The translations under genes and the position numbers were made by a program. Source: Nageia nagi (taxonomy: Eukaryota; Pinophyta). Taken from it: a stretch of DNA of 64,000 nucleotides. The notes below the pieces were generated by a model. That model was not told the origin of the DNA and did not search any database. It was given only the letters and a program-made list of their open reading frames with translations. Location of the stretch: positions 32,054,001 to 32,118,000 of the forward strand of contig JBITNC010000001.1 of assembly GCA_050084985.1 (NCBI GenBank). The letters are read 5' to 3'. The first letter of the stretch is position 1; each line of letters begins with the position of its first letter. Shown here piece by piece: positions 47,500 through 60,214 of this stretch.

Positions 47500-47645
47500 T
47501 CATGCAATTGAAGTACTCCCTATTAGGATCTTAGCTTTTAGGACTAGGAAGCTAAGAAATCAAAAATTAATAAGTTTCTAGTCCAATGGGATAAATATTC
47601 TAAGTCATCTTCTACATGGGAAGATGCAACTACTATGAAAAGATA
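47500..47645 (+). pseudogene. Chromodomain-like C-terminus of integrase, element D
   Basis: Read across frame changes: AIEVLPIRILAFRTRKLRNQ, then KFLVQWDKYSKSSSTWEDAT. The pattern V-WxxY----TWE is that of the chromodomain at the end of chromovirus integrases, which is thought to direct insertion to heterochromatin. The first aromatic-cage strand is weak, so calling it a group II-type chromodomain is tentative. Confidence 0.65.
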
Positions 47646-47766
47646 ATTTTCATATTTGTTTACTTATTATGAAAAGATAATTTTCATATTTGTTTGTTTA
47701 ACTAAGTATGTGAAACATATATAAAGTTTATGTTTATATGTAAGAACATAAGGGACTATGTTCCTT

Positions 47767-47780
47767 TTAAGGGGGGTGTA
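47767..47780 (+). promoter_or_regulatory. Polypurine tract of element D
   Basis: TTTTAAGGGGGG followed by TGTA and then the LTR start TGTCACG at 47781. A purine run next to the 3' LTR is the plus-strand primer. Confidence 0.85.
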
Positions 47781-48668
47781 TGTCACGATTCACCCAATGA
47801 CACTACTTGACCTTGAGTACCATCAAGGATATTAATGAGAATATGTTTGAAATATTTCCATGTGATGATGAATTTGATGAGAAAATATGTCTTATTTGTG
47901 TCAATTTGATGCTAGATTTGAGGTTTTTATGATGCAGGTAACAAGTCACCTAGAGATTAAAGTACAATAAAAAAACTCTAAGTACTAAAGGTGAATTGGT
48001 GACGTGAAGGGAAGGGTAAGAAGAAGGAAATGATTGGCATAGGATTGCTGACACATCCTAAAATGACCATCTTAGATCATAAAGTTGCATGGTAGGATTG
48101 TTAGGTATGAATGTTTATGATGATGAGTGCTACGATGTGTGTGTGTGGACTAACGCTTTTAACCCTATAGGATGAAATGAATGTCACAAGTAAAAATGTG
48201 TGTTTGACTCCCTATTGTGTGTTTTTGAATATTGAATTTGAAAATGGAGGGAAAAAATATATACCTTATTTAAATTAGAAATTTACTTAATGTTAGTAAT
48301 GGATTTTTTTAATAGGGTAAAATGTAAAAATAAGTGCTTAGATGATTGCCACATGGGGTTAATAATGTAAAACACTATTTAAGAGGAATTTAATATTTAA
48401 GGTTATTTTGGCAATATATGTAATTATTAAGGCATTATTAGGGTAAGGCACATGTATTTTGTTTAAATGTGTGAAGTAGAAAGTAAAAATAATTCTAATA
48501 GTGTTCGAATAGGAACCTAGTATAACTTAGATTAAATGCTCCCAAATATGACTTGACCCCATAATAACCACTTTAGAATCAAAAAAATGATTATTATTGT
48601 CTCTAACCCCTTAGTATAGATAAAGTGGGAATAGGAAATAAATTTAACCTTTTTCCTACCCTTAAGGC

Positions 48669-48676
48669 TATAAATA
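48669..48676 (+). promoter_or_regulatory. TATA box in the 3' LTR of D
   Basis: TATAAATA, the counterpart of 38680, with conserved flanks CCTTAAGGC upstream. Confidence 0.6.
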
Positions 48677-49254
48677 TGAGAGTAACTAAGAAAATAAAGC
48701 TAGTAAGCACCTAAGCCAAGTAAGTAATATTATTGGAGTTCATGGAAAAAGTGTCATCTTCTTCCCTCTTAGAAATCAAGTGCTTTCTCGAGATATCTCT
48801 TGCTCAATAATTTTAATTCCATCTGATATTTTATGGATTTTGATTTATTGGGCATGAGTTTTAAAAGGTTTATGGATAAGAATTTTTGTATTTATGCTAT
48901 TGTCTTACTTGTGGACATTTAGTAATGATCACATTTTAAAGTGAGTGAGTGTTTCTCCTTTTCAATCATGTTGGATAGTGTGCCAAATATAGTATTATTT
49001 AATACCATGCTATTGGAATTATCATTCCAAATCTTTGTTTTTTCATGAAACTTTGGTAAATTCCCAAACCTAATTGTTACTCCCAATAGGCAACCATTAC
49101 TCCTTTAGCCTATTATGTCAATTATCAAATGATCCCTAGACTTTGTGTTTTCTTTCCATGGCTAATGCATTTGACTAGTCGATACCATGACCACCCAAGT
49201 GATGGAGAACCAACTAGCATGCACTCTACGTTGGATCTCCATACTCTTCCCTAG

Positions 49255-50190
49255 AATTCCCATAAGGACAATGTTATGAAAAAGTTGACAAGGTTGTAGA
49301 ACCTATCTTTAGCACTCTATGTTCTTGATTAGGGATTTCCAACATATAGATCTCTCCTCCCATGAATTCATAATAGCACTTCAATGAACACTGTTACCCA
49401 ACATATTTTCAAAGAATTCTACATAAAATACATTTTCCCTCATTACACTACAAAACTTGAGAAGTTTCTACCTTCCCTACTTTGAACAAGAGCTTTCACA
49501 ATGTAACATACCAAAAGATGCAAGTAGAAGGTTACAAAGTTGGGCGTTACACTTGACTAGCATAGCCAAGTCATCACTCTTATTGGAAGGCCATTTGAGT
49601 GTCACCTAGCCCATGGAAATAAGAATTTGGACCCACAGTCCCCAAACTTCTTTTAAATTGCACTATGTCTGTCAATCACTCACATATCTGTTAGTGGAAA
49701 ATTGGAATTTGGTTGGTGATTTGGAGCCTTCTCACTATCATCGTGTAATGGGAATCCTACCTTTTGTATGGTGTTTCATCAAACAAATCCTAGTACCTTT
49801 GATTTAAATGTTACCTTTTGACTGGGGTTTAAACATGTATTGCAAGTGAATAGATTTACTACTTTGTTGTAAAATTAATCTTAGATAATTACTATTTAGA
49901 AGATATATGATTTAAGGATTTAAATTAAATTCATCTTTATATAAAGCTTTAGCTTTAGAATAATGATACTAAATGTGATGGTATGTTTACAAATGTAATC
50001 AAGACCATATGATGTAAAAAATAACATGAATTAATGGATGATATGGAGATGGGATAATATCAATTTAATATAAGATGAATTATTGCATCATGAAATATCT
50101 TAACCAAAGTCATGGACTAAGGAAGGGAGGAATTAAACCATTAAGGTCTCATATATCATATTGCATAATGGTCAAAAAGAGAATACAGTT
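49255..50190. other. ~930 bp present only in the 3' LTR of D
   Basis: Sequence between CTCTTCCCTAG and ATCCTCCACC with no counterpart in the 5' LTR (junction near 39255-39270). No element ends, ORF of note or duplication at the borders are visible, so either a deletion in the 5' LTR or an insertion here is possible. Confidence 0.7.
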
Positions 50191-52209
50191 ATCTTGATCC
50201 TCCACCTCTCCTAGTGCTGGAACCATTCATTCATAGTCCATGAAGAAGCTTGATGATCTAAGGATAGAAATGGTGAATCTACAATGAGATCAAATATGGA
50301 TTAATGAATCATTTGCTATAAAATGGCATGACTTGTAATTGGGACCTATTAATGAATTAATGGGGTTAAACTTATACTTAAGTATCTTTTGTAATTATTG
50401 CTCCCTTATGTATTAGCTTTGAGCTTGTAAAATATAACTTATGATGTTATATCAATTCGATGATTATTTAAATCTTATAATTAAATTAGTTTCTTAAGTA
50501 TCTTATAATTGACATCATGGCTTGATTAATGCTTAGAATATCAATGGATGTATGATGCAATTAAATAATGTTAGATGATACCATGATATGAAATAAATAT
50601 TGTGTATGGCTTTAACAAGATTATTTGATTATTGTAATATAATAAGGATCGAATAATATTGTTGTTCAAATGTATTAGATTTAAAGGATCAATATGGATA
50701 ATAATCATAAAGAAAATCCACTTCTATCCCAACTGATTGGAAAAGATCCCAAGTTGGAGATTTAGGACCAAATTTAGGTTTGGAATCAAATGAGAAATGT
50801 TGGGGATCCTTAGGATCAAAATGGGAATAAATGGAATCTAATGGGAATTAATGGGACAGTTTGAGATCCTATGGGAACCATGTTGGGAAGCTTGGGTAGT
50901 CAAACAAGGTTGACATAAAATTTGATTAGTAAGATACATTGATCAAAGTTAAAAAGTTAAAACTTAGTTTAAACCTAACTTAGGCTTTGGATTCTATCGT
51001 AAATCAAACTGCTAAAGTAAATGAGGTCCATGGGGAATCTTGAAGGAATGGTTCGACCAAAAGAGGAATTTTTGGATGAATTCAATCACGCAAGAAAATG
51101 GAGGGGAACCTTGCTAAACAAACCCACACTGTAAAAGAACAAGTTAAAAGAATATTCCTTACATGAGGACCACTTCATGCCATATTTCCTTTATAGAAAT
51201 AGCAAACTAGATCCTACCTCATGACTTGTTACCTTACTTAAGCATGGGAGCTTTTAAAAAAGTAGACCCATATTCACTATGCGATGCATATGGGACACTT
51301 AGTACAATGTGACTTCCTATACAAGCCTATAACCAAGACTTCCTATATATGCCTCTTGGGAAAAGATGAATAGTGCTAACCTTAGGTTAAAACTTGGACA
51401 TTACATCATATACAATGTAATCAATTATTGTGCATGGTGTCATGTACCCTTGTCATTATTTATGCTCATTATTTAAAATTTATTAGGTCATAGGATGTTT
51501 TTATTTTTCAACACATTTAATAATTAATTATACTAGACAACCACTCAAGGGTATTATTCAATACCCATGGCTCTCAATGTTATGGGAATGGGGATGTCGG
51601 ACCACATGGTGGGCTTAAATGATATTTATGGGCATGCTAATGACTCATATCCTCCAAAAGGTGTGTCAAGTGGGGATAGCAATGAGAAAATATATGATTA
51701 TTGAGTGATACTAACTAGTAGTCATACCACTTGCAAATAGCAGATAGGGGTATGATAATTATTCCATAGGTGATGCTACCCACTCATTTGGGAGCTTTCT
51801 TAGGACAAGCTATCTACTCTTATGATATGAAGAGTTATCATCAAGCGATGATACTAACTTAGTAGAAGTGCGATCTCTTTGGTGGTATGGGCCTTGAGTA
51901 GAAAACCATTATGACATGGCTAGAAATCTTGTTGCACATGTGACATGGAACAAGAATGGTGGGGTCACCTTTAAGGAGTCTCCTCAATAGGGTAAAATTT
52001 GAAGAGTGAATACGAAAAAAATGATCAAGGTTGGTTATCTTGGTACTTGACCAATCTTTCCATGTGAGTGCTAAACTAGCTAGCAGCATTAACAAGCTCA
52101 TGTGGGATCACCTAGTCCATTTCTAAAATATTTGAGTGTTAAATTTAATCAAAAAAATTAGGTTTGAAATTTAGGATTTTGGTTGATGGGAATCAATGGA
52201 TGCATTACA

Positions 52210-55190
52210 CTACAACACCCACACCAATTGATTTGAGAGTGTCGATACTCACAAAGGTCTATGGATCATATTATGAGTTCATGGAGAAATGTTTTGGTCC
52301 AATTATGAGAATTCTCATCAAGAGAGTCACTCACAAACTACATGAATCTATCTTGGACAAGATTTAAGGAGGCAATAAGTAGGAGATTAGTATTTTTTGA
52401 TGAACTGCATAATAATAATGAGGTATGGCTATTTTAAAATCCCATTTTTGCTACCTAAATTTTTCAACCCATAATTATATTCTTTAGAAATGGGTAGATA
52501 AATGTGTTGTATAGAGACTAAATATGGGTCAGGGGGTAATTTCAAACTTGTTATCAAAATACTTGCCATATTGATAAATTTTACCTTATTAGAAGTAGGT
52601 TATAAAGATGAGCTAGTGGACATTATTTTATAGAATTTTAAGTTAGATAATGTAGAGAACCCCTCCATGTATGACCCAATGTTTGAGATAACAAAAATAA
52701 TAAATTCAAATAAGAAGTTCTTGACATTTGGTCATGAAGCTCGACCCCATAGAGATTTTTTTGCAAATCAAATGGAAGAGGAAGATAAGGCATATTCAAA
52801 GTGGGAATTCAAGATTTTGTACAAGGCATGGATGGCCCTTGATATCTTGAAAACATACAAGATCTAGGAGACCAAATGATAAGAATTTTCCTTAAACCCG
52901 AAGGTCATCACTCAGTTATAGGATGAGTTAGGTTGGGACCCTAACAAAATTGAATATTTTACTAAATATAAATTTGAATACACTACTAAAGCAACCCATG
53001 TTGAAAAAAATGTTATGGTGGGTTTATTCATGATCAATACTAGAATACTCAGTACATGAAGGACCCACTCCTGGAGAAGGGAAAATCCATCAAAGAAGAT
53101 CAACCATTGGTGCAACAGTTATAGGAGCTATAGAAACTAAATAAAAGAAAGGTAGAAGAAGCCTTCAATTCTCAATAACATCAAAAAAATTAAAAAAAGA
53201 TACAAATTGGAATAGTTGTTACTTCTAAGGAATATCCCTAAAATAAACTAAGAAGAATCAAGCTAGTGTCAAAGGAGCAACAATCCTTAAAAAACAAATA
53301 GGTGTTAGAAAAGAAGAAGCCTATTAATAAGCCACCTGTATCAAGAAAAGCTCAGACCTTACCTCCATAGGAACTAAGTGAAGAATAGTTAGAGCCAAGC
53401 ATAGAAGATACTAAGATAATGGATCTTGAGACCTAAAAACCCTAAAGTACAAACACAATAGTATTTCAAGATGCATAAGAATAAGCTAAGGATGAAGTAT
53501 AATAAGTGGGAGGCAACATTCCTTTAATGGGTCTAACATTAGAAGCAAGAGAACAAGAAGGCAAAGATAAAGATGATAATGATGATTATGATCCTAATAA
53601 GAAGAAAGACTCTAACCCAATAAATGATCCTAAAGAGAAAGATGCATCTACTATAGAAGAAGAATAAGAAGAGAAGAGAAGCAAGAAGAACCCACTATCA
53701 AAATAGTGAAGTAGATGTTTATCCTAGATACTCTAGCATCAACTTCAAGGGCTGGTACACCTCAACATTTTTTGATTCCTTATTCTACCATCTCAAGTGA
53801 TGAAATAAAAAGCATTTTTTCTACTCAAGTAGTAGAGCCCAATGAGTAGAAATCATTCATTAATAAACCCCCTTCACTCTTGGAGTAGAAGGAAAGATTG
53901 TTAAGCAAAGTGACTAATACAAGGGATGTTAAAATAGCACACCTACCCTTTAAAGATGGTAAATGAGATAAAACACCTATGATAATTATAGATATAAAGA
54001 TGCAAACTGCCCTTGCAGTAGATCAATCCAAGTTTTTAGTTAATACTTCCCTAGCTTTTGAAAAGAGTCTCCAAGCTATGGAGAATAAAATAGAAAAATT
54101 AAATAAAAAGGTAGAGAAACTCAAAGAAGATTATTCCTAGGAAGATCAAATAATGTCCAAACTAAAAACTAGAATACTGAGATAGTTTAGATTTTGTTCA
54201 AATAGAAATCTAAGCATGAGAAGAACCTATAAGATACCAAAGTAGAGCTAGAGAAAATGAAGAAATAAATATAAGAGCTAAAGGCTCAATCCAATGTTAT
54301 TGATAGGAATAAGGCTCAAAAGATATAAGAAGATCTAAAGAAAACTCTAGCATCTAGTAAAGTTATGAATGATGATAAGATAAAGATGCTAGATATTATA
54401 AAGAATTTTAGAAAAAAATTGGTAGAACATATCAGAGAGCAGATGGTCAGCATGTTGAAGTTGTATTATCTAAAGAATCAAGCAAAGTAGGATATCCAAC
54501 AATATGATTCCCATATCATACTCTAGTAGTTGGCCTTAAAATCCCCAAGAGAAAAACTTAAGGAAATACAATATTGGCTTTAAGATATATTAGATATATC
54601 TGGCCACTATGACTCTAAGGTCAAGGTAAACAAGTTTGAGGAGAATCAAATATATATGATCTATAGGATTGGACATTTTCCCTAAATTTGGAGAAAATCC
54701 AATTGAAAGTTGAAGTAAGTTTTATAAATAGGTATTTTCATTCTTTAATTTAGTTGAAGTCTCCCAAATTATGGGAGGAATCAAATGTATAGAGTAGTGT
54801 CGACCATTGGGTGGAAAATACTAAGTAAATTTTGGAGCATACTTTATTTGAGAAACAAATCTCATACTTGTAAGAGATCAATGATCTAGCTCAAGAGGCT
54901 ATATCAAAAATTTTGAATGCTAGAAGGCTAGAGAATGTGTTAATATTCTTCAAAGCAAATATTATAAAATTCCAAGTATACCTCAATTTATCATATGAAT
55001 ACTATCAAGATCTCAAATATCTATACAATAAACTTTAGTCTTTGCTTCCTTTAGACCTTATTCCACCTCTAGAGGCCCTAACAAAGGACACAACTAGATA
55101 TCCAAGTGGAAGTGGCTAACGAAGGTTCTATTTTTCAGTAGGTTAAATACCTAGAGAGTCACTAGAAGACTATTTTTCTTACAAAATCAC
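52210..55190 (+). pseudogene. 3' ORF of element C, second part, coiled-coil rich
   Basis: Starts right after element D with DLRVSILTKVYGSYYEFMEK and RILIKRVTHKLHESILDKI, then FLTFGHEARPHRDFFANQME and KWEFKILYKAWMALDILKTY (52667-52867). From about 53500 it becomes Lys/Glu-rich, with EKSLQAMENKIEKLNKKVEK near 54057-54115, a probable coiled coil. It ends LLPLDLIPPLEALTKDTTRY (about 55035-55095) shortly before a polypurine tract. Function unknown. A structural or env-like role is possible, but no membrane segment is seen in this part. Confidence 0.45.
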
Positions 55191-55195
55191 ACTTT

Positions 55196-55203
55196 AAAAG
55201 GGG
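55196..55203 (+). promoter_or_regulatory. Polypurine tract of element C
   Basis: AAAAGGGG directly before the right LTR C. Confidence 0.6.
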
Positions 55204-56975
55204 TAATATTCTTTAAATTCATTATTCTTTCATTATACGATTCATTTATTCTTTATTCTTAATAAATTCCCGTCTATAAATCCTACTCCTTATATCCTTT
55301 TCTTTCACAATTATAAATGATGTACATAGTGTAAAGTATCCATACTTAATCTCTTTTTCACATTCTTGTTAGGATTTGTATTTGATTAGGGCATATCCAG
55401 GTCATGTTCATATTACCAATCTTATTCAAGGGAAGGGCACCTAAAATCCCATAATTTTGTTATAATATAGGTATTGTTTGTATATACTCATTTGACTCAT
55501 GTTCGGGATATGTGAGTAAGTTTAAGGCCTAAGGGTTCCCATTTTTGTAGAATTGGCTAAGTCATTTTTGGGAAGTGTTTTATAAGGTCTATGTATGTGT
55601 CTAAGCCTAATTTAGGTCTTTTCAAAAGTATAGTTACTTAAGTTTGAGTCTTGTATAGTTTGGGAATTCTTTCTAGGTATTGTTGTATATAACTATCAAT
55701 CTAAAGTCAAGTCACTCAACAAGTGATGTTTTGGAATCCATGGAATTATAGAGGATTTGTACCTTTTAATATAAATTAGCAAGTTCTAACTTCATACATC
55801 ATCAAGTAGTCCAAAAGGTCTTAGCAGCAAGAGATGTTACAATGTTCACATTCAACAAAACCCATCGATTTTAAGTAGTGACATCATACTTTTTAAGAAA
55901 AACTAACAATGGTAAGGCTTCTTAGATATTCAACCAACCATGCCAAGGAAAACAAGATCCATAGAGCATGAATGAATATTTTAAGAGGAGGGAAACACCC
56001 AATTCTACTTAATCAAGAGTATATGACCCTTGATACTCTGCCAACATGTCAACTATAGCTCAATTCCATGTGGCAATAGTAGTTCAACTTTAAGTTTGAA
56101 TGATACATCTATCTCACCCTTACAGTGATCATAACATGAAGCAATAATGCAAAATATGTAATCATTGTAGAAATTTAGGTAACACTGCTAATAGAGGTTG
56201 ATCATACCAATCAAGATGATAGGTCATACCTCCTAAATTTAGAATCAATCATAGAAGATCATAGTTAGTACAAATATGATGGATTGGGGCTGCATAGGTA
56301 TAGAGATTGAAGGTCTTTAGATTCCCAAACATTTGCATTGAGTTAATAAAATATTATGCAATCAATTAAAATTGTACATTATGTTGTACATATTATAATT
56401 ATTTAATTCATAGTGTTCTTAGTTAAAGAGTAGTTAAGAGCATTAATGGTGAACAACCACTTGTTGTAAATAAGATTCTATAAATAGTGGACTATTAAAG
56501 GTCCAAAAGGTCAAACATTTTAGCAAAGTTGCCTAATGTGAGAAATTTTTCATATATGATAATACAATGCTATGATATTTTACCTTATGTAATTATGGTT
56601 AAGTATGAAGCATTGTCCTAAGTTGTGGTTGTGTATTGCGATTGTGAGATCCCAAGGGTAAGTTAGTTATTATATTAGTAATCTTAGCAATGGATTACTA
56701 CCTATGTAGTAATTCTTGTGCTAATTAATTTTAGTTTATTTTTTGTAGTTTAGATTTTCATCTCTTTCCATTTACTCTTCACCTCTTTTATCTCTTTCTA
56801 TTTACTTTTGACCTCTTTCATATATAGAAATTGGCCTATAACCCAGAGATTGAGTAGAAAACCCCTATGAGTGCATTTTCCCATCACTTTTTGCCCTTTC
56901 AAGAACCTTATTGTTATATAAAATGGATAACTACACTATACCAAACCTTTAGGTTACATTATACTAATAAACAAT
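55204..56975 (+). mobile_element. LTR C, right copy
   Basis: About 1.77 kb, matching 28604-30360 end to end. Preceded by AAAAGGGG, followed not by a PBS but by another coiled-coil coding remnant, so it acts as a 3' LTR. The exact end is uncertain because the copies diverge after CATTATACT. Confidence 0.85.
56479..56487 (+). promoter_or_regulatory. TATA box of LTR C
   Basis: TATAAATAG, about 1.28 kb into the LTR. The left copy has TAGAAATAG. The fragment at 16751 begins at the position 37-38 bases downstream. Confidence 0.65.
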
Positions 56976-56989
56976 AACATCACTACAAA

Positions 56990-57960
56990 AGTAAGAAGGG
57001 AATCAAGTACCTAAAGCATGCCCAAAAGAGATAAACACCTATGAATCAACTACTAAATTCATTGAATCAATCAAGTTTGAGCTTATAAATACCAAATTAT
57101 ACCTCATGGAGTTAAAGAGGAAGGATAAAGTTCAACTCTCTAGAGTATCCAAATTAGATATAAAACTAAAGACCATCAAAAATGAACTAAAAATAAAGTG
57201 CCATTCACTTGAGCATAAATTGAAATGATAAAAAAATAATTAGTTCCTAATCAAAAGAATAATGAAGATGCAAGGAAGAGTTTGGATAAGTTAGAAAGTA
57301 TGCAAAGAAAGTATAAATCATTAGAATAAAATCATGACAAATTTTCTAAACTTTTGGAAGGGAAAAAGGGGAAAGCTTCAAATGGAAAAGGAAATATGAA
57401 CTAGCTCATTTGACATTACAAAACATTATGGTATTATAACAACAAATGCAACAAAGAGAGGAATTGTTAAGGAAATAATTTGAATCTTCTCTTTGATATA
57501 ATGAAGAATAAATTGCACTTATTCATAAAAGGAATTTTGACTATCATTTACCCATCAAATTAAAGGACATAGAGATATCACAGATTCAATAGGAATTAAC
57601 CCATAAAGATAAGTTGATTAAATTTTATCAAAAGGTAGTATAAGATGTAGAGGTAAAATATCATGATATTTTGGATGAGATTAGAGCTCAAATTGAAGAG
57701 GCTAAATGAGAATATAAGAGAGAAAAATTAGAAGTTAATAAGTCCAAGGTTGCATGGAGGGAAAGGGATAACCAATTGGTGAAATGTATTTGACTAGTAG
57801 AACTCAAGACTAATGATGCAAAGCAAGAGATTGCTAGATTAGATATTTCTCTTAAAAGAGGTAAATTTGATGCAATAAAAGAAAATTGAGCAAAAGTATG
57901 AGAGCAAAAAGCTAGCTTGAAAACCATTTGGATAAGAATGAGCCGTTATTCTCATTGTAT
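56990..57960 (+). pseudogene. Decayed coiled-coil reading frame right of LTR C
   Basis: Broken Lys/Glu-rich coding sequence: FIESIKFELINTKLYLMELK, LDIKLKTIKNELK, KLESMQRKYKSLE and later EIRAQIEEAK-EYKREKLEV in pieces. Heptad-like hydrophobic spacing suggests a coiled coil. It may be the 3' ORF of a second copy of element C into which this one inserted. No direct alignment to 52210-55190 was established. Type of protein unknown. Confidence 0.4.
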
Positions 57961-58350
57961 ATGTTAAACCTAATAATTTTGTTTTAATTATTTTTTTGTA
58001 TTTGACAATTTATGAAGAAAAGCACCTTCCCTGCCTCTACATTCTTTATGTTTTTGATAACAAGGTGGAGTTGTATCTAGGTAGTGAGCTTGCATTCCTA
58101 TATAATAGATTGGTAGATGGATTCAAATATTCAGTTTCCATCCATTGGGTTGTTATTGTCAATCTTACTATTTTTTCCCCATCTATTGTTTTGTAATTTT
58201 AAGATTTGCATTTTTGTTTTATCCTTCACAATCATATTTAACAATCAAAAGGGTTTGGTACAAATCGAGTTGAAAGGTGAGGATATTGGAATGTATCCAC
58301 TCAAAATATTATGGGTTTTGATTACAGTACCATTGGAATAGTTGGAGTGT
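57961..58350 (+). pseudogene. Hydrophobic reading frame following the coiled coil
   Basis: Open pieces 57996-58196 and 58117-58341. Hydrophobic runs FVLIIFLYLTIY, LPCLYILYVF and HWVVIVNLTIFSPSIVL could be membrane segments. Their place after a coiled coil recalls env-like ORFs of plant retroelements, but the AT-rich composition makes hydrophobic chance ORFs common. Confidence 0.25.
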
Positions 58351-60204
58351 TTAGAAAGAATATCTCTTTTACATTACCTCATTCTCATAAGGTAAGTATT
58401 AATTTGTATCTGGTACCAATTTGATAGGTCAATGGAGTGTCATTTTAATTCAATGTAATGATTATATTCATAAATTAATTGGTAAAATTAATTCATTTGT
58501 TAAATAATCCTTTGTAATATTTTCATATAATCAAAGAATAAGCCCCAGAAAATTGTATCTTGAGAAGCTAAATTGAGTAGTCTCAATGGTAAAGAAGCAA
58601 AACACCAAAAATATAAAAGGTTTGAAAATATGGAACAAGATATAAAGGAGATGCGAAATTAAAGTAGTGAGAGTGAAAGCATTAGTACAACAAGATTAAG
58701 TTGGAAAAATATAAAAGGAGTTTTTGATAGTTTGAAACTAAAATGAAAATTACCATGTAGACACTCATAATTTAATTAGAACTAAAAGGTCATTTATTTA
58801 ATTTATTATTTTGATTTCTCCAAATCCTATGAAGATTAGATACTAAGGGAACTAAAGTATGGAAAATAACTGAATAGTATTACAACATTCTATCAAGATG
58901 ATTGTAATGGCATAGAATGACTAGATTTAGGTTGCTTGATGTAGGAGGGAGAACCCCCTAAGGTGATAATCATTGTTAGCAAGGAAATTTATAAAACTCC
59001 AAGAATAATCTAACGTAGACACTCGTAGAGTGATCGTTATGGAGTTAAGGATACAGAATGATATATGCAAATGTTTTACATGTAACTAAAATGGGCCAAA
59101 TATTTGATGTAGAATGTAATCAAAACAAGCAATGATGGGATATGTCATGTTATAACTGATGAAAGTAAAACATTTATTATGGCTTGAAAATAATAAGGAT
59201 TTTCATTATCAATTAATGATTTGTATTAAACTTGAACATTATTGGACTTCTTTAATAGTCATTCTTCAAACCACATACTAAATCTTTGAACTTTTTATTA
59301 GATTCTCAAATTTTCTTCTATTTTAAATCACAACCAGTTGATACATTGATATGCCCTCATGATGATGTCACTTCCACACCATAGAATCATGAGTACAATT
59401 ATTACAACTCCATTTAAACAATGTATTTATATGGAGAGGAAATGTAGAAAATATAAAAAATTGTTAAAATTAAAATGCCAAAAAAATGATAATATTTCAA
59501 AAGCTAAAAATCAATGATTCAAAATATAAAAAATAAAACTCTTCTAAAAATTGTAAAAAATGTGACATTTTTTATTTGACTTGAGGATTAAACAAGCATT
59601 TGGCTATTGGGTTGGAACTTGATTTTGGGATTATGAATATCATTCTTCAGATATGGTTTGGCTTCCAAATAGTTATGCAAAGAAATTTTAGTGTTAAACA
59701 ATGAAGCTAGAAGTTTCCAAAGATAAATGGAGACCAACACCCTCTCCAAATGATCCATATGTAGTTGTATATGCAAACAAAACTTTAGTTAATAACTAAT
59801 TTTTATTTATTTTTCAATATTTTTACGAATTTTGTTGAAATTTAGATTCTAACAAACATAAGCATTGATACATTTTAAAAGTAACTTATACTTTCTATTA
59901 AAAACTGAAGCATAATAAAAAGATGTCTTAGAGTGAATTGAGTGAAGAATAATTTTGCATGCATATTTTCCTTCATCCAAATCTATGTTTCAAAAAAAAG
60001 ATAAGGGAGAAAAAACTTTCCCTAACACCACATTTAAATACTCATAAAAGAAAAAAGGCAATTACTGATTCTCGAGTGCAACGAGTATCCTTCTAGGCAT
60101 GAATGCCGAATGTTTATGGGTGAGCAAGGTTAAATACAGGTATTCATGTGTATACATTTCTGTAGTAGGTTACTTACAAGGGACATACTAGTCTTTAATG
60201 ATAC
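58351..60204. other. Unassigned AT-rich region
   Basis: No domain recognised. Noted only: TGTAGACACTCATAA at 58763, resembling the tip of LTRs A/B in plus orientation, and a CGTAGACACTCGTAG block at 59025. No body or second end could be tied to them. Confidence 0.4.
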
Positions 60205-60214
60205 CTCTTAGCTT

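Larger units (their letters stand above)
37897..52209 (+). mobile_element. Chromovirus-type Ty3/Gypsy element D
   Basis: Plus strand: 5' LTR (37897-43093, with a solo LTR inside), an initiator-Met-type PBS, gag, protease, RT, RNase H, integrase with chromodomain-like end, a polypurine tract AAGGGGGG, and a 3' LTR (47781-52209). The internal region is only 4.7 kb, usual for chromoviruses. Single RNase H, FLDD box and the C-terminal W-Y-TWE motif support the assignment. Inserted within element C. The first ~100 bp of the 5' LTR cannot be aligned, so the target duplication cannot be tested. Confidence 0.88.
47781..52209 (+). mobile_element. 3' LTR of element D
   Basis: 4429 bp, from TGTCACGATT to GCATTACA, with TGT/ACA ends. 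It aligns with the 5' LTR apart from a ~930 bp segment unique to this copy (49255-50190). The TATA box lies at 48669. The right flank CTACA opens the second part of the element C ORF. Confidence 0.88.
28604..56975 (+). mobile_element. Ty3/Gypsy element C, split by chromovirus D
   Basis: Plus strand: LTR (28604-30360), a PBS-like site, gag, protease, aRNH, RT, RNase H, integrase, an unknown ORF, then element D (37897-52209), then the rest of the ORF with coiled coils, a polypurine tract and a second LTR (55204-56975). That the two halves belong together is inferred from the matching LTRs and the logical order. The aRNH precedes RT, unlike E1 and E2. The copy is badly decayed. Confidence 0.7.

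Noticed and set aside
58763-59040. TGTAGACAC-type LTR tip in plus orientation
   Set aside because: Short match to the tips of LTRs A and B, but no LTR body, second end or neighbouring PBS could be found.
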